In this document: piece by piece, positions 26,763 to 35,217 of the stretch
Layout of the letters: every line of letters starts with the position of its first letter
Numbering within the stretch: the stretch's first letter is position 1
NCBI RefSeq assembly: GCF_008369325.1
Contig: NZ_VOBI01000021.1
Coordinates: forward strand, 52,102 to 116,101
DNA length: 64,000 bases
Source of the DNA: Pseudomonas sp. ANT_H12B
GTDB lineage: Bacteria > Pseudomonadota > Gammaproteobacteria > Pseudomonadales > Pseudomonadaceae
Reading direction: 5' to 3'
Made by a program: the position numbers and the translations under genes
Notes under the pieces: generated by a model
What the model saw: only the letters and a program-made list of their open reading frames with translations
Told to the model about the DNA's origin: nothing
Databases searched by the model: none

Positions 26763-27677
26763 TCAGGATTTCTTGTCGTCAGCCGCTTTATCGGTCGGAT
26801 TGGCGATCAAGGCCTTGAGCTCGTCGCTCATCGGGAACATCAGGTTCAGGTTTTTAGGCGGGATTGGCTGCATGAACCATTTTTCGTAGATCTTGTTGAT
26901 CTCGCCCGATTTGTAGGTCGCGACGATGGCGTCGTCGACAGCCTTCTTGAACGGCGCGTCGCCCTTGCGGACCATGCAGCCGTAGATTTCATAAGACTGT
27001 GGAGTGCCGGTCACGACCCAGTCAGTTGGCTTCTTGGCCTTGGCCATTTCACCGGCCAACAAGGCGTCGTCCATCATGAAAGCCACTGCACGGCCAGATT
27101 CCAGCATCTGGAAGGACTCGCCGTGGTCCTTGGCAGAGATCACGTTCATGCCCATCTGCTTGTCGGCGTTCATCGACTTGATGATGCGCTCGGACGTGGT
27201 GCCGGCGGTGGTCACGATGTTCTTGCCTTTCAGATCAGGGAAATCCTTGTACGGCGAATCTTTCTTTGTCAGCAGCTTGGTGCCGATTTCGAAGATGCCA
27301 ACGGAGAAGTCAACTTGCTGCTGACGCTCGACGTTGTTGGTGGTGGAGCCGCATTCGAGGTCCACGGTCCCGTTCTGCACCAGCGGAATACGGGTTTGCG
27401 AGGTGACCAGGTTGTATTTGACCTGCAGGTTCGGTAGGTCCAAGTCTTTTTTCAGGGCTTCGACGACTTTCAGCTGAATATCGTGAGAGTAGCCAACCGG
27501 TTTGCCGGAAGCGTCCGCGATGTAGGAAAACGGAATGGAAGCGTCACGATGCCCGAGGGTGATGGTGCCGGACTCTTTGATCTTCTTCAGTGTGCCGGTG
27601 AGTTCGGCAGCGAAAACTGGAGTGCTAATCAGAGCGGCAGCAATGGCTGCGCCCAGGATATGGGGAACGATGCGCAT
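26763..27677 (-). CDS. aatJ: Periplasmic glutamate/aspartate-binding protein
   Basis: The 304-residue protein has a signal peptide ending TPVFAAE. The solute-binding family 3 domain follows, with GTLKKIKESGTITLGHRDAS, VDLECGSTTNNVERQQQVDF and FMMDDALLAGEMA, as in GltI. It captures acidic amino acids and delivers them to AatQM. ATG 27677 is chosen because the signal peptide starts there; the frame extends upstream without one. A sigma-54 promoter and two AauR-like palindromes lie upstream. Confidence 0.93.
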   Translation of the reverse strand: MRIVPHILGAAIAAALISTPVFAAELTGTLKKIKESGTITLGHRDASIPFSYIADASGKPVGYSHDIQLKVVEALKKDLDLPNLQVKYNLVTSQTRIPLVQNGTVDLECGSTTNNVERQQQVDFSVGIFEIGTKLLTKKDSPYKDFPDLKGKNIVTTAGTTSERIIKSMNADKQMGMNVISAKDHGESFQMLESGRAVAFMMDDALLAGEMAKAKKPTDWVVTGTPQSYEIYGCMVRKGDAPFKKAVDDAIVATYKSGEINKIYEKWFMQPIPPKNLNLMFPMSDELKALIANPTDKAADDKKS

Positions 27678-27794
27678 CAAATTTTCCTCGACATTGTTTT
27701 TTTTATGGAGCCAGTTCATCGGCCCTTTTGTGCTTCGAACGTTTGCTGGCTCCTGAAGGGTTGGCGCAACAAAGCATTCGCTCAAGAGTGTAGA

Positions 27795-27809
27795 GCATGA
27801 CTCGTGCCA
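27795..27809 (-). promoter_or_regulatory. Sigma-54 promoter of aatJ
   Basis: On the minus strand the sequence TGGCACGAGTCATGC has the invariant GG and GC separated by exactly 10 bases and a perfect TGGCAC -24 box. Transcription should start about 12 bases further on, leaving a leader of about 105 bases before aatJ. Confidence 0.78.
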
Positions 27810-27885
27810 GGCTAGGCTGAATAGATCAAATCATTGATTTACAAGGAGATTAAAAATTTATGGCAGGAATTTTGAGGCGGGATAA

Positions 27886-27899
27886 TCCGGTTAACCGAA
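27886..27899. promoter_or_regulatory. AauR-like upstream activating site 2
   Basis: TCCGGTTAACCGAA differs by one base from TTCGG-N4-CCGAA, the AauR motif as I recall it. It lies 31 bases (about three helical turns) from the perfect site, on the same face of the helix. Confidence 0.6.
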
Positions 27900-27916
27900 C
27901 CGACCGTCAGGTCGCG

Positions 27917-27930
27917 TTCGGAAAACCGAA
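27917..27930. promoter_or_regulatory. AauR-like upstream activating site 1
   Basis: TTCGGAAAACCGAA is a perfect match to TTCGG-N4-CCGAA, about 110 bases upstream of the sigma-54 promoter, a normal enhancer distance. Confidence 0.7.
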
Positions 27931-27954
27931 TGAAATGTCGAGGCTTGGCGGAGC

Positions 27955-29580
27955 TTAAGGGTATTTGCGTTTGTCCGGTGCTGGCGGGAAGTATTGGTAC
28001 AACCAGGTTTCGCTCAACGTGCGATCGTTGGTGCGAATGAACAACCGCAGCTCTACCGGCGCCACGCTGTCGTTGGTTGGGTACCAGTCGAAGGTGATGC
28101 GGTAGCCCTTGATGTCATCGAGCACCAGCACGTTGAAATCCTTGACCTCGCCGTTCGAGCAGGTCACCACCGGTTCGATCCCCGCGCCTGCGGGCAAGCG
28201 GTCCAGGCCTCCACCAGTAAAGTCCACGGCAAAGCGACGCGCCCAGACCGGCGGGTAATGCTCGCCCGGTGCCCAGCCTTCGATGAAACCGCCCATGCCC
28301 GACCGAGTCGCGTTGACTCGCGCCAGTGGCGTGCCGACCGGTGGCAAAGCGCTCCAGTAGAGTTTGTAGCCGTAATTCAGGGAATCGCCGGCCGCGACCG
28401 GTTTTTTCGGGGTCCAGAAGGCCACGATGTTATCGAGGGTTTCACCCGTTGTAGGAATTTCCAACAGATCGATAGAGCCTTCGCCCCACGCGGTTGTAGG
28501 CTCTACCCACAGACTTGGGCGCTTGCTGTACCAGTCGACGGTGTCTTGATAGCTGGCGAACTCGTGATCGGTCTGTACCAGGCCGAAACCTTTTGGATCT
28601 GTGTCAGCGAAGGCATTGAATTGCAGGGTCGCCGGATTATTCAGCGGGCGGCAGATCCACTCGCCGTTGCCGCGCCACATGGCCAGGCGATCAGAGTCGT
28701 GTATTTGCGGGTGAATGGTGTCGCACATGCGCCGTTCGTGGGTGCCGCAGCTGAACATGCTGGTCATTGCCGCGATGCCCAATTGTTCGATGGCAGTGCG
28801 CGCATTGATGTGGGCGTCGATGCCCATGACCACCTGATTGGCCTGGCAATCGATGTCGAAACGATAGGCGCCGGTGGCGCTCGGCGAATCCAGCAGGGCA
28901 TAGACCACGAAGCGGGTGCTGTCCTTGTCGGGCGTCTCGAACCAGAACTTGGTGAAGTCCGGAAACTCTTCACGTTTCTTGGCGTAGGTATCGATCGCCA
29001 GCCCGCGAGCCGACAAACCATATTGGCCCGAAGCGTCTACCGCGCGGAAATAGCTGGCGCCGAGGAAGGACAATACGTCGTGCTTGTCCAGTTCCGGTGC
29101 CTTGAACAGCTTGAACCCGGAGAACCCCAGGTCGCCCGTGAGCTGCTTGGTGTCGACCGTGGTTTTTTCATAGTTGAACAGCGACGGGCGGAAATGGACC
29201 TCCCGCGCCTGACGGGTCTTTGGATCGACGCTGTACATGCGCACCGGCTGCTTGAAACCCATGCCGACGTGGAAAAACTGCACGTCCAGCTGACCGTTCA
29301 GGTCGTTCCACAGGGAATGGTTACCGTCGTACTGGATCGCGTTGAATTGTTGCGGCGCCATGGTCGCTAGCGTCGGCGGCAAGACCTGCTTGGTGTCTTG
29401 ATAGCGACTGCTGGCAAGCTGCTTGGCCTGAATCTTCAAGGCTTCGAAGTCGAAGGCCTGAGCCTCGCCATCCGCCGTGCCGTTACCGGCCCAAGCCCGG
29501 GCAGCCAGTAGGCCGGTGGCAGACAATCCGGTGTAGGCAGCGATGGCCATGGACGCTTTGAGCAAATTCCTGCGGTGCAT
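27955..29580 (-). CDS. opgD: Periplasmic glucan biosynthesis protein OpgD
   Basis: The 541-residue protein starts MHRRNLLKASMAIAAYTGLS, a twin-arginine signal, so it is exported folded. The mature part is the MdoG/OpgG-OpgD family domain, with FDFEALKIQAKQLASSRYQD, LSFLGASYFRAVDASGQYGL and a late YPTNDSVAPVELRLFIRTND. OpgD shapes the osmoregulated periplasmic glucan backbone. The start at ATG 29580 fits the Tat signal; the frame continues upstream without signal character. It lies upstream of aatJ on the same strand, and the AauR sites fall just after its stop, so aatJ has its own promoter. Confidence 0.92.
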   Translation of the reverse strand: MHRRNLLKASMAIAAYTGLSATGLLAARAWAGNGTADGEAQAFDFEALKIQAKQLASSRYQDTKQVLPPTLATMAPQQFNAIQYDGNHSLWNDLNGQLDVQFFHVGMGFKQPVRMYSVDPKTRQAREVHFRPSLFNYEKTTVDTKQLTGDLGFSGFKLFKAPELDKHDVLSFLGASYFRAVDASGQYGLSARGLAIDTYAKKREEFPDFTKFWFETPDKDSTRFVVYALLDSPSATGAYRFDIDCQANQVVMGIDAHINARTAIEQLGIAAMTSMFSCGTHERRMCDTIHPQIHDSDRLAMWRGNGEWICRPLNNPATLQFNAFADTDPKGFGLVQTDHEFASYQDTVDWYSKRPSLWVEPTTAWGEGSIDLLEIPTTGETLDNIVAFWTPKKPVAAGDSLNYGYKLYWSALPPVGTPLARVNATRSGMGGFIEGWAPGEHYPPVWARRFAVDFTGGGLDRLPAGAGIEPVVTCSNGEVKDFNVLVLDDIKGYRITFDWYPTNDSVAPVELRLFIRTNDRTLSETWLYQYFPPAPDKRKYP

Positions 29581-29926
29581 AAGTACAACCTGTCGTGAAC
29601 AATCCCGCGCCGTTCTTGGCACGTGCTGGATCAAAAATAGAGGTTCGGACATGCCTTCGGCCAAACGCAACGGACATTAAACAGATGCCAAATAGCTTAG
29701 TCCGTTCGGTTGCAGAGGAAAAATGATTGATGGCGTGGCGATGGCGCGGCAATGAAACAAGAAGTGTCGGTGAAGTTTTCTGACAGTACATTCTGATTTA
29801 TAGGGCATAACTGCTTTTTTCGACTAATTACTCTAAAAACTGCTTTTCAGCGCCGATTTACTTTCTATTCTATGCCCATGACCGACCTCTGCCCTTCAGG
29901 CCGGCGACTACAAAAAGGAGAGGGCG
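29581..29926. other. Divergent intergenic region upstream of opgD
   Basis: This stretch is relatively AT-rich and should hold promoters for opgD and for the small gene at 29927. I see no repeat, terminator or recognisable operator in it. Confidence 0.4.
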
Positions 29927-30157
29927 ATGCGGTTTTTGAAGTTTTCTCGGGCTTATAGAAGGACATCGTCCATGACGAAAGTACAAGGCATCACCCAGTT
30001 GCTGGGAATCCTTCCTTGCTTGACCACTGTGCGCCGAAAGCGTCGGGTCAGTTCGGACGAGATGAAGTTGTTGGAGCGCTATCGGGAGCTGTCGGAAAGC
30101 GACCAGATTGCAATGCGGTATCTGGTGGATGCGATGAGGAGTGTTTCGAGGTTTTGA
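29927..30157 (+). CDS. Small protein with helical C-terminus, function unknown
   Basis: This encodes 76 residues from ATG 29927 (RBS AGGAGAG) or 61 residues from ATG 29972 (AGAAGGA upstream, MTKVQGITQLLGILPCL...). The C-terminal half, DEMKLLERYRELSESDQIAM and RYLVDAM, looks like the amphipathic dimerisation helix seen at the end of many phage-type XRE repressors, but no DNA-binding domain is present. A small protein-protein interaction factor is possible. It precedes another small gene and a terminator. Confidence 0.6.
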   Translation: MRFLKFSRAYRRTSSMTKVQGITQLLGILPCLTTVRRKRRVSSDEMKLLERYRELSESDQIAMRYLVDAMRSVSRF

Positions 30158-30254
30158 AAAGGAGAAGGCTTTGGCCGTGACACGGGTGTCGCGGTCAGAT
30201 CCTACAGGGCGGTAGGAACCCGACATTTCAACAGACAAAGCTCAGGAAATTATC

Positions 30255-30416
30255 ATGTCGACAATCATGAACAACGAGGACGAAGTCACGATTCCGAAGC
30301 CAAATGACGAGTCCCGCAAGACTGGCGCTCCAGATCAGTTCGAAGCCGCGCGAGGTAAAGCGGATATCAAATGGCGAACCGATGAACTGATGGCGCTGCT
30401 ACGAGATGAGGATTGA
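30255..30416 (+). CDS. 53-residue hypothetical protein
   Basis: The frame starts ATG TCG ACA ATC with AGGA eight bases before it and ends TGA at 30416. The product is polar and acidic, with a C-terminus WRTDELMALLRDED. That ending recalls the tails of some AbrB/VapB-type antitoxins, but no toxin gene lies beside it and no DNA-binding part is visible. It is followed by a good terminator, supporting a real transcript. Confidence 0.5.
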   Translation: MSTIMNNEDEVTIPKPNDESRKTGAPDQFEAARGKADIKWRTDELMALLRDED

Positions 30417-30467
30417 TATTTTGGAAGGCTTATGCGGAGGTTTTTTGAGAGGCTGATTAACCCAAGA

Positions 30468-30494
30468 GGCAGACTGTGAAGTCTGCCCCTTTTT
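30468..30494 (+). terminator. Rho-independent terminator
   Basis: GGCAGACT-GTGA-AGTCTGCC is a perfect 8-bp stem followed by CCTTTTT. It ends the transcript of the two small genes. Confidence 0.88.
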
Positions 30495-30816
30495 CATTTA
30501 TTCACGGCGTGGAGGAAGCGGTTGTGGCGGGTGAAGACGGTAGGGGTGTAATGCGGATGGATTTCAGACGGATTTGGTGTGTGCGTAAGCATTTTTCGAC
30601 TCCATGTTGAAAAAGGAGCCGCCACTAATCCTTCGACAGATTTGGGTGCTGGCCGTTGTGGACCATCGTTTTTTTCGACGTCCAGGACGGGAGGAACAGC
30701 GGCGCGCAACAGCCAGGCAACATCTGGAAGCACTCTCGAATTCGGTAACCGGGCACTTTCGACCTAGGCTGGTGGCCCAAATGATCCGGTTACCCCGAAT
30801 TCGTGGAGGCAGCAAA
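30495..30816. other. Intergenic region upstream of the DUF533 gene
   Basis: No convincing gene was found; short frames on both strands lack RBS and family character. The only structure is an inverted repeat just before the DUF533 gene (CGAATTCGGTAACCGG at 30737-30752 with CCGGTTACCCCGAATTCG at 30786-30803). Confidence 0.4.
30737..30803 (+). promoter_or_regulatory. Long-loop inverted repeat abutting an RBS
   Basis: The two arms pair over 16 bases with a 2-base bulge and enclose a 33-base loop. The right arm ends one base before TGGAGG of the DUF533 gene. In the mRNA it could hold or expose the ribosome site; as DNA it could be an operator. Confidence 0.45.
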
Positions 30817-31539
30817 ATGAACACCCGTGGATTGCTCGATCAGTTACTCAAATCCGGTCAGGACATGTTGCAGAACAAGGCCGGCAGTTCGCAGAACAAG
30901 GCATCAGGCGGTGGCTTGGGCGGGTTGCTCGGTGGCAGCGGTGGCTCGGGCGGCCTCGGCAGCCTGCTCTCGGGCGCGGGTGGCGGCGCACTGGCGGCCG
31001 GTGCGATGGGTCTGTTGCTGGGCAGCAAGAAGGGTCGCAATGTCGGCGGCAAGGTCCTGACCTACGGCGGCCTTGCGGCGCTGGGCGTCATTGCCTACAA
31101 GGCTTATGGCAACTGGCAGGCCCAGCAGGGCACTGCGCCGAAGACCGAGCCGCAAACCGTCGACCGCTTGCCGGCAGCGCAAGTCGAACAGCATAGCCAG
31201 GCAATTCTCGTTGCGCTGGTGGCTGCGGCCAAGGCCGATGGCCACGTCGATGAGCGCGAACGTGCGCTGATCGAAGGCGAGTTCACCAAACTCGACAATG
31301 ATCAGGAACTGCAACACTGGCTGCATGCCGAGTTGAACAAGCCTCTTGATCCGACCGACGTCGCCCGCGCCGCCAGCACCCCGGAAATGGCCGCTGAAAT
31401 GTACATCGCCAGTGTGATGCTGGTGGACGAGGAGAACTTCATGGAGAAGTCCTACCTCGATGAACTGGCGCGGCAGCTGAAACTTGAGTCGGGATTGAAG
31501 GCAGAGTTGGAAAAGCAGGTGCGCCAGGCTTCGGTGTAA
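30817..31539 (+). CDS. DUF533/TerB-like protein (YebE-like)
   Basis: The 240-residue protein starts MNTRGLLDQLLKSGQDMLQN. It has a glycine/serine-rich low-complexity stretch (about 30-58) and a hydrophobic segment (about 58-100 with LTYGGLAALGVIAYKAYGNW), then a TerB-like helical domain beginning AILVALVAAAKADGHVDERE with acidic residues suited to metal binding. It resembles E. coli YebE, an inner-membrane protein induced by envelope stress. GGAGG stands 7 bases before ATG 30817. Function is not established. It is monocistronic, bounded downstream by a REP pair. Confidence 0.85.
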   Translation: MNTRGLLDQLLKSGQDMLQNKAGSSQNKASGGGLGGLLGGSGGSGGLGSLLSGAGGGALAAGAMGLLLGSKKGRNVGGKVLTYGGLAALGVIAYKAYGNWQAQQGTAPKTEPQTVDRLPAAQVEQHSQAILVALVAAAKADGHVDERERALIEGEFTKLDNDQELQHWLHAELNKPLDPTDVARAASTPEMAAEMYIASVMLVDEENFMEKSYLDELARQLKLESGLKAELEKQVRQASV

Positions 31540-31552
31540 GTCTTCAGGGCCT

Positions 31553-31648
31553 CTTCGCGAGCAGGCTCGCTCCCACAATAGATCTTCAGTGAGCACGAAA
31601 TTTGCGTTCGACGGAGATCTCCTGTGGGAGCGAGCCTGCTCGCGAAAG
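31553..31648. repeat. REP pair, type A, in outward orientation
   Basis: Both arms of GAGCGAGCCTGCTCGCGA type are present but in the order opposite to the other type A pairs here: the complement copy comes first. It lies between the DUF533 gene and the wsp promoter. Confidence 0.88.
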
Positions 31649-31709
31649 CATTTTCAGGCGCACCACACCCCTCAATAGCCCAATCCCCAGCGTTTCTGCC
31701 CGGAATGAG

Positions 31710-31768
31710 AAATGCTGCGCAACCCTTTATAGATGCACCCCCGCCCTCGGCTATACTGCGCAGCATTT
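31710..31768. promoter_or_regulatory. Perfect 11-bp inverted repeat around the wsp promoter
   Basis: AAATGCTGCGC (31710-31720) and GCGCAGCATTT (31758-31768) are exact complements, 37 bases apart. A -10-like TATACT lies at 31752-31757 between them. The second arm ends 21 bases before the wspA GTG. It could be an operator for DNA looping or a stem at the 5' end of the message. Confidence 0.5.
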
Positions 31769-31789
31769 GAACCGCACCGAGGACTGACT

Positions 31790-33413
31790 GTGAAGAACTG
31801 GACGTTGCGCCAACGGATCCTGGCGAGCTTTGCGGTGATTATCGCCATCATGTTGCTGATGGTCGTCGTCTCATATTCCCGGCTGTTGAAGATCGAAAAC
31901 AGCGAAGCCAGCGTTCGTGAAGACGCGCTTCCCGGGGTGTATTACAGCTCGATGATTCGTGGTGCCTGGGTCGACAGCTACCTCCTGACCCAGGAAATGC
32001 TCGGTTTCAGGGGGGGGGCAGGGTATCCGCGCTGAAGATACCGCCAATTTCAAAATCTTCGATGAGCATCTGCACGAGCAGATAAACAACTATCGTGGCA
32101 CTGTCACCACGGATGAAGACAAGGTCGAATTCGCCGCCTTCGAAAAAAGCCATGACAGTTATGACAAGGTCCTGACCGCTTTACTCGACTTGCATCAGCG
32201 CAATCTGGAAACCGAAGCCATCAAGATGTTCAACGAGCAACTGACCCCGGCCTGGAATGCGGGTCGCGTGAAGCTCAATGACATCATCCGCGAAAACAAA
32301 GTCGTGGCCGACCAGGGCATCGTGGACATCGATAATGCCGTGGTCGAGGCAGAAGTCAGCATGGGCATTTCCTTGTTGGTTGCGGTACTGGCCGCCGGCC
32401 TCTGCGGTCTGCTGCTGATGCGCGCGATCATGGCGCCGATGAACCGGATCGTGCAGATCCTCGAAATCATGCGCACCGGCGACCTCAGCGGTCGACTGAA
32501 CCTGGAGCGCAAGGACGAATTCGATGCTGTAGAAACCGGCTTCAACGACATGATGACCGAGCTGACGTCCCTGGTATCGCAGGCCCAGCGCTCCTCGGTG
32601 CAGGTCACCACCTCGGTCACCGAGATCGCCGCCACCTCCAAGCAACAACAGGCGACCGCCACCGAAACCGCCGCCACTACCACCGAAATCGGCGCGACGT
32701 CCCGTGAGATCGCCGCGACGTCCCGTGACCTGGTGCGCACCATGACCGAAGTCTCCACCGCTGCCGATCAGGCTTCGGTGGCCGCCGGCTCCGGGCAGCA
32801 AGGCCTGGCGCGTATGGAAGAAACCATGCACTCGGTGATGGGCGCAGCCGATCTGGTGAACGCCAAACTGGCGATCCTCAACGAGAAGGCCGGCAACATC
32901 AATCAGGTGGTCGTGACCATCGTCAAAGTCGCCGATCAGACCAATCTGCTGTCGCTGAACGCGGCGATTGAGGCCGAGAAGGCCGGTGAATACGGTCGCG
33001 GCTTTGCCGTGGTCGCCACCGAAGTACGGCGGCTGGCGGACCAGACCGCGGTCGCCACGTACGACATCGAGCAAATGGTGCGCGAGATTCAGTCGGCGGT
33101 GTCGGCCGGGGTCATGGGCATGGACAAGTTCTCCGAAGAAGTGCGCCGCGGCATGTCCGAGGTGCAGCAGGTGGGCGAGCAGCTGTCGCAGATCATCCAT
33201 CAGGTCCAGGCGCTGGCGCCGCGGGTGTTGATGGTCAATGAAGGCATGCAGGCCCAGGCCACGGGCGCCGAACAGATCAACCATGCGCTGGTGCAATTGG
33301 GCGATGCCAGCAGCCAGACCGTCGAGTCCTTGCGTCAGGCCAGTTTCGCCATCGACGAACTGAGCCAGGTGGCGGTCGGGCTGCGTAGCGGCGTTTCGCG
33401 ATTCAAAGTCTGA
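31790..33413 (+). pseudogene. wspA: wspA, surface-sensing chemoreceptor, frameshifted at a G9 run
   Basis: GTG 31790 (GAGGA six bases before) opens MKNWTLRQRILASFAVIIAI, a membrane helix and the start of a helical periplasmic sensor. At 32010-32018 there is a run of nine G, after which the frame reaches TGA at 32033, giving an 81-residue product. Removing one G restores a continuous 540-residue reading: GQGIRAEDTANFKIFDEHLH, a second membrane helix (SLLVAVLAAGLCGLLLMRAI), HAMP, and the receptor signalling tip with LLSLNAAIEAEKAGEYGRGF. WspA detects surface contact and activates WspE. The rest of the operon is intact. A true mutation, phase-variable tract or base-calling error are all possible. 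Confidence 0.9.
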
Positions 33414-33949
33414 TGAGCGAACTCACGGCCAAACGCATCGCCGTGAAGCCGGCGCTGCAATCATTGTTTCTGGTATTCCGCATCGGCAACGAGCGCTATG
33501 CCTTGCAGGCGATCGAGGTGGCGGAAGTGCTGCCGCGCCTGCCGTTGAAACCTATCCCGCGCGCGCCGGACTGGGTCGCCGGGGTGTTCGCCTATCGCGG
33601 CGCAGTGGTGCCGGTGATCGACCTCAGTGCACTGACCTTCGGCCAACCGGCCCAGGCCCGGACCAGCACTCGGTTGGTGCTGGTCAATTATCGTCCGGAT
33701 GAAACCGCTGAGGCCCAGTTGCTCGGGCTGATTCTGGAGCAGGCCACCGACACCTTGCGGTGCACCCCGGCGGACTTTCAACCCTATGGCCTGGACAATC
33801 GGCAGGCGCCGTACCTCGGGCCTGTGCGAGAAGATGCGCAAGGACTGCTGCAATGGGTGCGGGTCGCCGATCTGCTGGATGATCAGGTTCGCGCGCTGCT
33901 GTTTCCGGCGCAGCCGTTGGACCTGACGCTGCTTGAGGAGCGGCCATGA
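33413..33949 (+). CDS. wspB: WspB, CheW-like adaptor
   Basis: The 178-residue single-domain CheW-like protein contains FRIGNERYALQAIEVAEVLP, PDWVAGVFAYRGAVVPVIDL and a C-terminal VADLLDD. It couples the WspA receptor to the kinase WspE. Its ATG overlaps the wspA stop by one base (TGATG), so its translation depends partly on ribosomes finishing wspA. The wspA frameshift could therefore reduce it. Confidence 0.93.
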   Translation: MSELTAKRIAVKPALQSLFLVFRIGNERYALQAIEVAEVLPRLPLKPIPRAPDWVAGVFAYRGAVVPVIDLSALTFGQPAQARTSTRLVLVNYRPDETAEAQLLGLILEQATDTLRCTPADFQPYGLDNRQAPYLGPVREDAQGLLQWVRVADLLDDQVRALLFPAQPLDLTLLEERP

Positions 33950-35217
33950 GCAGCGATCAGCGATTTTTTGATTTCCTCAAAGAACGCATCGGCCTCGATG
34001 TGACCTCGGTGGGGCCTGCGATTATCGAACGTGCGGTGCGCCAGCGCAGCACGGCGTCAAAGGCACTGACGGCCGATGAGTATTGGCACACCTTGCAAGG
34101 TTCCCGCGACGAGCAGCAGGCGCTGATTGAAGCGGTGATCGTTCCTGAGACCTGGTTTTTCCGTTACCCGGAATCCTTCGCCACCCTGGCGAAACTGGCC
34201 GTCAAGCGGCTGGCCGAGATCAACAACATGCGTGCCCTGCGGATTCTCAGCCTGCCGTGTTCCACCGGCGAAGAACCGTATTCCATCGCCATGGCCCTGC
34301 TCGATGCTGGATTAAAGCCACATCAGTTCAAGGTCGACGGCATGGACGTCAGCCCGTTGTCGGTGGAAAAAGCCCGGCGTGCGCTGTACGGCAAGAACTC
34401 CTTTCGCGGTCAGGACATCGAATTTCGCGAGCGGCATTTCACCGCCGAAAGCGACGGTTATCGCCTCAGCGGGCGAGTGCTTGAGCAAGTGCGTTTGCAG
34501 GTCGGCAATCTGCTCGATCCGGCGTTGTTGGCCAGCGAACCGCCCTACGACTTCGTGTTCTGCCGCAACCTGCTGATCTATTTCGATCAATCGACCCAGC
34601 AGCAAGTTTTCGAAGTGCTCAAGCGGCTGACCCATGTCGACGGCGTGTTGTTTATCGGCCCGGCCGAGGGCAGTTTGCTGGGGCGCTTTGGCATGCGTTC
34701 GATCGGTATCGCGCAGTCCTTTGCCTTCAGACGCCAGAGCGCGCCTGAGCCCCAGCCTTTGCCGACTTTCATTCCGATCCCGCTGCCGGTGCGCCAACCG
34801 GTGCGCAGCGTGACACCGGCGCCCGTTTGCAGCCGACCCTTCGCAATGGTGGCGCCGCTACCTGTCGCGACGAAAACGGCTAACCCGGATGCTGCCGCAT
34901 TGCTGGCGAACATCGCCGCACTGGCCAACGAAGGCAAAAGCGTCGAGGCCCGTACCGCGTGCGATAGCTACTTGCGCAGTCACGAACCAGCGGCCCAGGT
35001 CTTTTACTGGCTGGGCTTGCTCAGCGATGTCGCTGGCAGCACTTTTGAGGCCCAGGGTTTTTATCGCAAGGCGTTGTACCTCGAACCGCAACATCCCGAC
35101 GCGTTGATGCACCTGGCAGCATTGCTGCAATCCCAGGGTGACACGACGGGTGCCAGACGATTGCAGGCCCGCGCCGCCCGCAGCGAACGTGCCGCTGACA
35201 GTGAGCGTAATCGATGA
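33946..35217 (+). CDS. wspC: WspC, CheR-type receptor methyltransferase
   Basis: The 423-residue protein has a CheR domain with PETWFFRYPESF, the SAM site LSLPCSTGEEPYSIAMALLD and FVFCRNLLIYFD. A proline-rich linker (about 265-315) follows, then tetratricopeptide-like repeats (about 325-405, WLGLLSDVAGSTFEAQGFYR). It methylates WspA glutamates and sets receptor sensitivity. ATGA overlaps join it to wspB and wspD. Confidence 0.94.
   Translation: MSSDQRFFDFLKERIGLDVTSVGPAIIERAVRQRSTASKALTADEYWHTLQGSRDEQQALIEAVIVPETWFFRYPESFATLAKLAVKRLAEINNMRALRILSLPCSTGEEPYSIAMALLDAGLKPHQFKVDGMDVSPLSVEKARRALYGKNSFRGQDIEFRERHFTAESDGYRLSGRVLEQVRLQVGNLLDPALLASEPPYDFVFCRNLLIYFDQSTQQQVFEVLKRLTHVDGVLFIGPAEGSLLGRFGMRSIGIAQSFAFRRQSAPEPQPLPTFIPIPLPVRQPVRSVTPAPVCSRPFAMVAPLPVATKTANPDAAALLANIAALANEGKSVEARTACDSYLRSHEPAAQVFYWLGLLSDVAGSTFEAQGFYRKALYLEPQHPDALMHLAALLQSQGDTTGARRLQARAARSERAADSERNR

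Noticed and set aside
27994..29370. A 458-codon frame antisense to opgD
   Set aside because: OpgD is recognisable with its Tat signal; the antisense frame has no start signals.
30494..30733. A 79-codon minus-strand frame between the small genes and the DUF533 gene
   Set aside because: No RBS, no family resemblance, proline-rich random composition.
32190..33413. A separate cytoplasmic chemoreceptor gene starting at ATG 32190
   Set aside because: It is the downstream part of wspA after the frameshift; sequence between 32018 and 32190 continues the periplasmic domain in the same frame and no RBS precedes the ATG.
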